The position numbers and the translations under genes are program-made. Below are positions 6,571-12,518 of a stretch of 12,518 nt of DNA, piece by piece. Under the pieces are notes generated by a model that saw only the letters and a program-made list of their open reading frames with translations, was not told the origin of the DNA and ran no database searches. This DNA is from Anaerolineaceae bacterium UBA4781 (GTDB taxonomy: Bacteria; Chloroflexota; Anaerolineae; Anaerolineales; Anaerolineaceae), in NCBI GenBank assembly GCA_002403105.1, contig DHHD01000068.1:1-12518 (forward strand). The letters are read 5' to 3'. Position 1 is the first letter of the stretch. Every line of letters starts with the position of its first letter.

Positions 6571-7872
6571 TTAATCAACCGCAATGCCTTGATTTTGGAG
6601 AACCACCCCATTTTCAAGGCATTCTTTTAGATCTGCCCCATATTGAATCTGATAATTCGGTACTGCACGTACAGCTAATTCACCCAGAATTGCATCCTCT
6701 TTTTTCTCATTTAAAAAAGAGGCTTTCTTCATCCAGACATAAATTGGTTCCAATCCACGTGCGAGAGCCAGATCAATGATGCTGATCATTTCATCATTTT
6801 GAAGCGTTGAAATAAATATAACAGTGCTGCCGCGATTAATTTGCTTGATATATTCACCGACAAATACTCCAAAAGGGATATCCCCATCCGCTTGTAGTGA
6901 AGCCAGAGTATCCAATGCTCGACCGAGTTGGCGATACCCATGATCCGATACCAGTATCTGCTTCTGGCTGTTGGAAGTGATCAACCCCACCCCAAAATTA
7001 TGCTCAATGAAATATTTTGTAATGGATGCGGCAGCCGTTACCCCGTATTCAAATGTGCTGCAGGGTAATTCATAGTGTGTCTGCCGACGTACGCTCCAGT
7101 AATCGGAGGGATGATTGAAAGAATCAGCCTGTGGTGATTCAAAATGATTTTCCACTGCACAGTCAATCATCAACCAGGTATTCATCTGAGGATCACGGTC
7201 AAATTCCTTTACCATCAGCCTATTTTTACGAGCAGTGGTTGGCCAGTGAATGCGGCGCAACGAATCGCCCGGGAAATACTCGCGCACCCCGGCAGCAAAG
7301 GGTGTTGTTTCTGTTGAAGCTACTTTTAGTTCTTTACCTCCGCTAAGGTAAGCCGGCAAATGGGCAAAGGTATCCAGATCGATGATCCGCGGCAGAACCA
7401 CCAGCCGCCTGGAATTCTTCAGCCACTCAGAGAATTCAAAGAAACCGAAATAATCGCTGGAGATCAACTGCATGGGTCCAAGTGTAAATTCACCGCGTTT
7501 CCGTAGAAAGGTGTAGGTATTGAATGTACGGATCTTTTTCGCATCAATACCTGTGAGTATGCGTATTTCTTCAGGATTTCCGGATATCCCCGAATAATCG
7601 CGAATCTCAAGCCACTGTTTCCAAAATGGATATTTATTTTCAATGTCAAAGTGATCTTCAAAGTAATTCCCGACGTTCATCTTTTGAAAACGAGAACTTC
7701 GCTGCAGAATGATCCCCCTGAGTGAAATTCTGGCAGAAATATAGTTTGCGCCAGTAAGTAGAGAAATTAATAGAAATAGCGTAAGAAAAAGATCATCACG
7801 AAAGATGATCCACAATGTTAAAAAGCCAGTGACTCCCAGAAGAAGAAAATAAAAACGTGGTTTGATCTTCAT
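6571..7872 (-). CDS. DUF58 domain protein of the MoxR module
   Basis: This is a 433-residue membrane-anchored DUF58 protein. Two adjacent hydrophobic helices at about residues 7-23 and 27-45 form an N-terminal hairpin in the membrane. The diagnostic DUF58 signature lies at 197-226: REYFPGDSLRRIHW, then the TTARKNRLMVKEF block. A von Willebrand A-like fold follows, starting at the WLMIDCAVE strand. DUF58 proteins regularly accompany MoxR ATPases and are thought to be their clients or adaptors in envelope protein assembly; the biochemical function is unknown. Its ATG lies 6 nt after the moxR stop with only a weak AGGT as binding site, which implies translational coupling. It converges on lon with 9 nt between stop codons and carries the lon terminator hairpin in its 3' coding end. 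Confidence 0.92.
   Translation of the reverse strand: MKIKPRFYFLLLGVTGFLTLWIIFRDDLFLTLFLLISLLTGANYISARISLRGIILQRSSRFQKMNVGNYFEDHFDIENKYPFWKQWLEIRDYSGISGNPEEIRILTGIDAKKIRTFNTYTFLRKRGEFTLGPMQLISSDYFGFFEFSEWLKNSRRLVVLPRIIDLDTFAHLPAYLSGGKELKVASTETTPFAAGVREYFPGDSLRRIHWPTTARKNRLMVKEFDRDPQMNTWLMIDCAVENHFESPQADSFNHPSDYWSVRRQTHYELPCSTFEYGVTAAASITKYFIEHNFGVGLITSNSQKQILVSDHGYRQLGRALDTLASLQADGDIPFGVFVGEYIKQINRGSTVIFISTLQNDEMISIIDLALARGLEPIYVWMKKASFLNEKKEDAILGELAVRAVPNYQIQYGADLKECLENGVVLQNQGIAVD
6583..6628 (+). terminator. putative lon terminator, overlapping the DUF58 gene 3' end
   Basis: AATGCCTTG (6583-6591) and CAAGGCATT (6615-6623) form a perfect 9-bp stem with a 23-nt loop, followed by CTTTT on the plus strand. 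No T run is present on the minus side, so it should act on lon transcripts. It lies wholly within the last codons of the convergent DUF58 gene. The long loop lowers confidence. Confidence 0.45.
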
Positions 7873-7878
7873 GCTTAC

Positions 7879-8826
7879 CTAAACGTGCACAGGTACTTCA
7901 ACCCTATTTAATATCTCTTCTACCAATGCATCTTTGTTGAGATCTTTGATACGCGCAGAGGGATGCAATACAATACGATGCGCCAGCACGTAGACAGCAA
8001 CATTCTTAATATCGTCAGGAGTGACATAATCCCTCTTTCGCAAAACAGCGTACATCTGTCCCGCTCGGTATAAGCCAAGGCTGCCGCGTGGGGATGCACC
8101 CAGATAAATATCCTTATCCTGACGTGTGGCTTCCGTGATACTAACGATATATTTCTTAATTGGTTCGGATACATGCACACTCTTGATTGCCTGTTGTGCA
8201 TTTTTTAGATTTTCAATACCTGCCACCGCTTGCAAGGCTTCAATGGGATGAGCAAATTTTTGCGATTCAAGGATGCGCATTTCATCAATGAAAGTCGGAT
8301 ATCCGATACGCACTCTCATCAAAAATCGATCCAACTGAGCTTCTGGTAACGGGAAAGTACCTTCGTATTCGATCGGGTTTTGTGTTGCAAAAACTAAAAA
8401 TCCTTCTGGCAGCAGATGTGTTTTTCCATCTACGGTAATCTGTCTTTCTTCCATTGCTTCCAACAGAGCAGATTGTGTTTTGGGGGTTGCGCGGTTGATC
8501 TCGTCCGCCAGTACGATCTCTGCCACTACCGGTCCTGGTCGAAATTCAAAGGTCTGGGTCGCTTGATTGTACATGGAGATACCGGTGATATCGCTGGGCA
8601 GCATGTCTGGAGTGAATTGGATACGACTGAATTTCCCTCCGATGCTGATCGCTAAACTCTTGGCAAGCATTGTCTTGCCAGTACCCGGTACATCTTCAAT
8701 AAGAATATGCCCACGACAGAATAATCCCAAAACGATCATTTCCAAAGCATCATGTTTGCCGATGATGACTTTTTCGAGATTTTCAATGATCTTTGCTGCC
8801 AACGCTTCTACTGCAACGATCTCCAT
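7879..8826 (-). CDS. MoxR-family AAA+ ATPase
   Basis: The 315-residue cytoplasmic ATPase is of typical MoxR length. It has Walker A PGTGKT at 47-52, Walker B VLADEIN at 105-111, sensor-1 in ATQNPIEYEGTFPLPEAQLDRF (Asn150), the arginine finger Arg167, and a sensor-2 region with GASPRGSLGL in the C-terminal helical lid. MoxR proteins act as chaperones that help assemble or activate partner complexes, usually encoded next to DUF58 and VWA-domain proteins. It is the middle gene of an operon: 18 nt after the SH3-domain gene and 6 nt before the DUF58 gene. GAAGAGG on the minus strand, 6 nt from the ATG, supports the start. No VWA or transglutaminase gene, both common in such clusters, is present inside the window. 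Confidence 0.95.
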   Translation of the reverse strand: MEIVAVEALAAKIIENLEKVIIGKHDALEMIVLGLFCRGHILIEDVPGTGKTMLAKSLAISIGGKFSRIQFTPDMLPSDITGISMYNQATQTFEFRPGPVVAEIVLADEINRATPKTQSALLEAMEERQITVDGKTHLLPEGFLVFATQNPIEYEGTFPLPEAQLDRFLMRVRIGYPTFIDEMRILESQKFAHPIEALQAVAGIENLKNAQQAIKSVHVSEPIKKYIVSITEATRQDKDIYLGASPRGSLGLYRAGQMYAVLRKRDYVTPDDIKNVAVYVLAHRIVLHPSARIKDLNKDALVEEILNRVEVPVHV

Positions 8827-8844
8827 AGCTGCCTCTTCTGCGGT

Positions 8845-9300
8845 CTATTGGTATTCCGCTGCCAGATAATCCTGAACAGCCCATCCGGTCACTGCTGAAT
8901 CTTGCGCTTGAATCTTCCACCAGATGCGGCTTTCGTTAATGGTAGGTCCTTCTATTATTATCCATAAGCTGTTTTCAGAAGCAATTGTCAAGGTGTCCGA
9001 TTCTATAGTAGGCTCAGTGTGGATCTTTAATCCATCGCCGCCGGTGTCGGAAACGCGTACATGCATTCCTGTAGCAAAAACCCCGGGCAGCGCAGTGGTT
9101 TGTGCAGTAGAAGCAGTGATTTCAGTTTGCTCTGCTGAAGAAATGGTAGCAGTTGGTTGGTATGGAGTAATTTTTAGAACTGCGGTGGGCAGAGAATTCT
9201 CTTTGGTATCGGGAAAAGAAAAAATCACAATCAGTGCCAGAAAAAACAAACCGATACCTAACAGAATCCCCATTATGAATGGTAATTTTGTTTTTCTCAT
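8845..9300 (-). CDS. membrane-anchored bacterial SH3-domain protein
   Basis: This 151-residue protein has a basic N terminus (MRKTK) and one hydrophobic helix at 8-28. No lipobox Cys is seen, so the helix acts as an uncleaved anchor or signal peptide. A Ser/Thr/Ala-rich linker (31-72) leads to a C-terminal SH3b-like domain at about 79-147. The domain is recognised by the pattern VRVSDTGGDGLKIHTEP, then WIIIEGP, WWKI and GWAVQDYL. Such domains usually bind cell-wall or envelope ligands outside the membrane. It is the first gene of the operon with moxR and the DUF58 gene, so it may be the envelope-side partner of that module; this is inference. The start is preceded only by a weak GGAA at a spacing of about 10 nt. 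It is divergent from the kinase gene. Confidence 0.85.
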   Translation of the reverse strand: MRKTKLPFIMGILLGIGLFFLALIVIFSFPDTKENSLPTAVLKITPYQPTATISSAEQTEITASTAQTTALPGVFATGMHVRVSDTGGDGLKIHTEPTIESDTLTIASENSLWIIIEGPTINESRIWWKIQAQDSAVTGWAVQDYLAAEYQ

Positions 9301-9348
9301 TCTGTCTTATTCCATATAGAATATTATTATCTATCTTACCTGATTATT
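9301..9348. promoter_or_regulatory. divergent intergenic region between SH3 and kinase genes
   Basis: Only 48 AT-rich nucleotides separate the two divergent start codons, so at least one promoter must lie here or inside the opposite coding region. TATTAT- and TATCTT-like hexamers occur, but I cannot pair any with a good -35 box. The kinase ATG has no visible ribosome binding site. Confidence 0.35.
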
Positions 9349-10269
9349 ATGAACTTGGAATATAGAGAAGCAGACTTATGCGGCAAAGTTCTAAATAACC
9401 GATTTCGCCTTGAAGAGAAGATCGGTTCAGGCGGGATGTCACTATTATTCCTCAGTAAAGAACTCTCCTCGAATGAACCGATTGTAGTCAAGATCTGTAA
9501 AAATTCACATGAAATAAAAGCTTTTCAGCAGGAGATCAATTTACTCCGTTCTCTTCATCACCCTGGGATTCAAAGGGTCATTTCAAAAGGGACGATCAAT
9601 GGACTGCCCTATTATGTTTCCCCATATTACGGTGAGATAAATTTCAGAGAATTTCTCTCCGATAAAACCAGCTTGGCAGAAAACGATGCGCTCCAATATT
9701 TTTCGCAGATTATGAGCGCAGTTGTTTATCTGCACAAAAAAAAGATCCTGCACAATGATCTCAAACCGCAAAATATTTTAGTTGCTGATGAAAGCAAATT
9801 GATCTTGAGCGATTTTGGTCTTGCCCTGCATGTAAACCGTCGTAAATATATTCGAAATGATCAAGAATCGATCTGGGGATCGCCTGTTTATCTGGCCCCC
9901 GAACTGCCACAAGGTTTCAGCCCATCGTATGCTTCGGATATATATTCACTGGGAATCATTTTATTCATTCTGGTCATCGGTTATCCACCCTTCTATCATG
10001 ATGATCTGGATATTTTAATAAGAATGCACCAAACACTTGAACCACCACGACCGCGGCTGCTATCTGCATCAGTATCCCAGGAAATGGAATCAATAATGCT
10101 ATGCGCAATCTCTAAATCACCATCCGATCGGTTCGCTAATGCAGAAGAAATGCAGGATGCCATTTCTTCATATATAAAAAATAATCAAAAGAAAATTGAG
10201 AAAAATAGCTTTCCACGACGCCCTGCAATGCTCTCTTTTGATCAAGAAAAGACAAAACAGATCCAATAG
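9349..10269 (+). CDS. soluble Hanks-type Ser/Thr protein kinase
   Basis: The 306-residue kinase has the full eukaryotic-like set: a glycine loop GSGGMS (26-31), ATP-binding Lys48 in VVK, helix-C Glu62, catalytic HNDLKPQN (135-142, Asp137), the metal-binding DFG at 155-157, an activation segment ending in APE (183-185), Asp197 and Arg261. It is therefore probably active. The usual HRD triad reads HND, so the Arg that contacts a phosphorylated activation loop is missing. The 45-residue tail after the catalytic core has no transmembrane helix, PASTA or other sensor domain, so the enzyme is cytoplasmic, unlike PknB-type receptor kinases. The start is the only Met before the glycine loop but lacks an obvious ribosome binding site. 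It is divergent from the SH3/MoxR/DUF58 operon and 60 nt upstream of rpe. Its targets are unknown. Confidence 0.92.
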   Translation: MNLEYREADLCGKVLNNRFRLEEKIGSGGMSLLFLSKELSSNEPIVVKICKNSHEIKAFQQEINLLRSLHHPGIQRVISKGTINGLPYYVSPYYGEINFREFLSDKTSLAENDALQYFSQIMSAVVYLHKKKILHNDLKPQNILVADESKLILSDFGLALHVNRRKYIRNDQESIWGSPVYLAPELPQGFSPSYASDIYSLGIILFILVIGYPPFYHDDLDILIRMHQTLEPPRPRLLSASVSQEMESIMLCAISKSPSDRFANAEEMQDAISSYIKNNQKKIEKNSFPRRPAMLSFDQEKTKQIQ

Positions 10270-10329
10270 CTTGCTTCAGAGGAACCATGCTTGTAGTAAG
10301 ATTAATAAAATTGACTTTGGAGTAGACCT

Positions 10330-10989
10330 GTGAAAAAGATCATCAATGCTTCGATTTTAAACGCTGATTTTTCAAATCTCAAAGAACAAATTGACCAAGC
10401 AGTAGCCGCTGAGATTGATTGGATCCATCTGGACATTATGGATGGTCATTTTGTGCCTAATATTTCCATGGGTCCTACCATTGCTCAAATTTGCCGGCAA
10501 ATTACCACCCTGCCCATGGATGCACATCTCATGATCTCCAATCCGAATGATTTCATACCAGCGTTCGCAGATGCAGGTGTGAATTTGATCTCGGTTCATG
10601 TCGAAGCAGATGCTCATATTCACCGCACCCTTCGAAATATCAAAGATCATGGTTGTAAAGTTGGGATCGTTTTGAATCCAGGAACGCCTGCCAGCGCAAT
10701 AGAATCTGTTATGGATATGATCGATCTGGTGCTGGTAATGAGTGTGGATCCAGGTTTTGGCGGACAGAAGTTTATAGCAAACGTACTTCCCAAAGTGGAA
10801 CAGATCAGAAAATTAATTCACACGCAAAAACGCGATATTTATCTGCAAATAGATGGTGGCATTGATGTTGACACTTTACCATTAGCAATAAAAGCCGGTG
10901 CTGATTCTTTTGTCATAGGTTCTGCTATTTTCCGCAATAAAAAAGGAATCTTTGAAGCAGTTCATCAATTAAAATCATTAATGCAATAA
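10330..10989 (+). CDS. rpe: ribulose-phosphate 3-epimerase
   Basis: This cytoplasmic TIM-barrel enzyme interconverts D-ribulose 5-phosphate and D-xylulose 5-phosphate in the pentose phosphate pathway. Its 219 residues match the family length. Visible signature elements are Ser8 in NASILNADF, the metal ligands His33 and Asp35 in HLDIMDGHFVPN, His66 in MDAHLMI, the phosphate-gripping DPGFGGQ (140-146), and Asp175 in QIDGGI. The start codon is GTG, supported by GGAG at 10319-10322 with a 7-nt spacer. It follows the kinase gene by 60 nt on the same strand and could be read through from it. A strong hairpin terminator ends the transcript. Confidence 0.96.
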   Translation: MKKIINASILNADFSNLKEQIDQAVAAEIDWIHLDIMDGHFVPNISMGPTIAQICRQITTLPMDAHLMISNPNDFIPAFADAGVNLISVHVEADAHIHRTLRNIKDHGCKVGIVLNPGTPASAIESVMDMIDLVLVMSVDPGFGGQKFIANVLPKVEQIRKLIHTQKRDIYLQIDGGIDVDTLPLAIKAGADSFVIGSAIFRNKKGIFEAVHQLKSLMQ

Positions 10990-10996
10990 TATATAA

Positions 10997-11035
10997 AGCA
11001 AGGCTGGCTTAACCTTCGTCAGCCTTGCTCGTTTT
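10997..11035. terminator. rho-independent terminator between rpe and the ABC transporter gene
   Basis: AGCAAGGCTG (10997-11006) and CAGCCTTGCT (11020-11029) form a perfect 10-bp stem with a 13-nt loop. CGTTTT follows on the plus strand, and the minus side continues with a short TTTATAT. It sits 8 nt after the rpe stop and 14 nt before the stop of the convergent gene, so it probably serves both directions. Confidence 0.85.
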
Positions 11036-11048
11036 AACCTCACACTCA

Positions 11049-12518
11049 CTAAAAAACTTCAGTCGTCTCGAACTGGCTATTATACAAAGATGAATAGAAT
11101 CCATTGCGCGCCAGTAATTCCTTATGTGTTCCCTGTTCTACGATATCACCATTATTCATGACCAGGATCAGGTCTGCATTGCGGATCGTAGATAAACGGT
11201 GCGCAATAATGAAGCTGGTACGGTTTTTCATCAAATTATCCATCGCTTTTTGGATCAATACTTCTGTACGAGTATCCACCGAGCTGGTTGCTTCATCTAG
11301 AATCAAGATCCTGGGGTCTGCTAGAATTGCTCGAGCAATCGTCAATAACTGTTTCTGCCCTTGCGAGACATTCGATGCCTCTTCATCCAAAACCATATTG
11401 TAGCCATCCGGCAAGGTGCGGATGAAGTGATCAACATAAGCTATTTTTGCTGCAGAGATTACATCCTCATCAGAAGCATCCAGGCGTCCATAGCGGATGT
11501 TTTCCATGATCGTGGTGTTATATAACCAGGCGTCCTGAAGCACCATTCCAAACATTTGACGCAGATCCTGTCGGCTAAATTCTTTAATATTGTGACCATC
11601 CACTAAAATGGATCCGCTGTTGATATCGTAGAAGCGCATCAGTAATTTCACCATGGTTGTTTTACCGGCACCTGTTGGACCTACGATCGCAATTTTTTGG
11701 CCAGGTTTTACCGTTGCACAAAAGTCATTGATAATTATTTTTTCCGGAGAATATCCAAAATGGACATCTTTGAACTCTACGCTGCCCTGAACAGTCGTTA
11801 ACTTCACTGGTTTGGTAGTTTCTGGATTTTCTTCTGCTTCATTCAAAAATTCAAAAACACGTTCAGCAGCCGCAGCCGTTTGCTGCAAGGTATTGGAAAT
11901 ATTGGCAATTTGTGTAATAGGTTGAGTGAACGAGCGCACGTATTGAATAAATGCTTGAATATCACCCACGGTAATAGCATTCCTGACAGCCAGGTAACCG
12001 CCTAAAATACAAACCACAACATAACCCAAGTTACCAATGAAGGTCATGATCGGCATCATCATGCCGGATAAAAATTGTGATTTCCAGGCAGCTTTATAAA
12101 GGACATTATTGGATTGGTCAAACTTTTCAACGCTTCTTTGTTCTCCATTGAATGCTTTCATTACCACATGGCTGCCATACATTTCTTCCACATGTCCATT
12201 TACATGACCAAGATATTCCTGTTGTTGCTTGAAATATTTTTGTGAATTTTTCACAATAATACTGATGAAGACAACCGATAAAGGCAGAATGATCAATGTC
12301 ACGACGGTCAAAAGCCAGCTGATCGAGAACATCATTACTAAAACACCGATCATGGTAACCACAGAGGTGACGATTTGAGTCATGCTCTGGTTGAGCGTCT
12401 GGTTGATAGTATCCACGTCATTGGTGATACGAGAAAGTACTTCTCCATGTGTGGTGCCATCAAAATAACGTAACGGCATGCGGTTGATCTTCTCAGAAAT
12501 CTCTTTTCGAAAACGATA
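11049..12518 (-). CDS. ABC exporter half-transporter, MsbA/MDR type (N terminus beyond window)
   Basis: The reading frame runs off the right edge: 13 codons upstream of the first visible Met are open and read as exporter sequence (KEISEKINRMPLRYFD), so about 489 C-terminal residues are seen and the first membrane helices are missing. The visible transmembrane part has hydrophobic segments typical of the six-helix exporter fold. The nucleotide-binding domain has Walker A GPTGAGKT, Q-loop VLQD, signature NVSQGQKQ in place of LSGGQ, Walker B ILILDEATSSVD and the switch His in IIAHRLS. The VSQGQ form is common in one half of paired exporters, so a sister gene probably lies just beyond the right edge. 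The substrate cannot be read from sequence; drug or lipid export is usual. It converges with rpe across a shared terminator. Confidence 0.93.
   Translation of the reverse strand, partial: YRFRKEISEKINRMPLRYFDGTTHGEVLSRITNDVDTINQTLNQSMTQIVTSVVTMIGVLVMMFSISWLLTVVTLIILPLSVVFISIIVKNSQKYFKQQQEYLGHVNGHVEEMYGSHVVMKAFNGEQRSVEKFDQSNNVLYKAAWKSQFLSGMMMPIMTFIGNLGYVVVCILGGYLAVRNAITVGDIQAFIQYVRSFTQPITQIANISNTLQQTAAAAERVFEFLNEAEENPETTKPVKLTTVQGSVEFKDVHFGYSPEKIIINDFCATVKPGQKIAIVGPTGAGKTTMVKLLMRFYDINSGSILVDGHNIKEFSRQDLRQMFGMVLQDAWLYNTTIMENIRYGRLDASDEDVISAAKIAYVDHFIRTLPDGYNMVLDEEASNVSQGQKQLLTIARAILADPRILILDEATSSVDTRTEVLIQKAMDNLMKNRTSFIIAHRLSTIRNADLILVMNNGDIVEQGTHKELLARNGFYSSLYNSQFETTEVF

Noticed and set aside
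8924..9319. 131-codon open frame antisense to the SH3-domain gene
   Set aside because: It covers the whole SH3 gene in reverse with no family resemblance. The minus frame has a clear anchor plus SH3 domain and operon spacing.

Overview
The window reads as ordinary bacterial chromosome of moderate GC content. It is a mosaic of short operons on both strands, with one visibly AT-rich insert. The gene mix (hsp20 next to lon, a small SH3 protein with MoxR and DUF58, a soluble Hanks-type kinase, a DUF4405 membrane cytochrome-like protein and a DUF2804 protein) would fit an environmental anaerobe such as an Anaerolineae-type Chloroflexota. That assignment is inference from gene content and protein style; no marker gene in the window proves it.

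Layout, left to right. The 3' end of an unrecognised plus-strand gene (1-393) is followed by a possible terminator. Two minus-strand genes come next: an AT-rich orphan (441-1424) with a TPR-like stretch and a C-terminal R-x4-H motif of the HEPN RNase type, and a DUF2804 protein (1515-2549). Positions 2550-2915 hold no convincing gene but several strong stem-loops; this is the least explained part of the window. A DUF4405 four-helix membrane protein (2916-3440) follows. Then comes a tight proteostasis operon: a small heat-shock protein (3595-4017), behind a consensus -10 box, and Lon protease (4021-6561), whose start codon lies 3 nt after the hsp20 stop.

Convergent to lon, with only 9 nt between stop codons, is a minus-strand operon transcribed SH3-domain membrane protein, MoxR AAA+ ATPase, DUF58 protein (9300 down to 6571). 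Divergent from it across 48 nt is a soluble Ser/Thr protein kinase (9349-10269), then ribulose-phosphate 3-epimerase with a GTG start (10330-10989). A strong terminator hairpin separates rpe from a convergent ABC exporter half-transporter (11049 to the window edge, N terminus missing).

Functionally, hsp20 and Lon form a holdase plus protease pair for damaged proteins. SH3, MoxR and DUF58 form a typical envelope-associated MoxR module of unknown substrate, with a kinase divergent from it. Rpe serves the pentose phosphate pathway and the ABC protein is an export pump subunit. I found no mobile-element gene, CRISPR array, tRNA or rRNA. The two items most worth follow-up are the HEPN-like orphan and the structured region 2590-2890, where both stem mismatches become G-U wobbles if the minus strand is the RNA.
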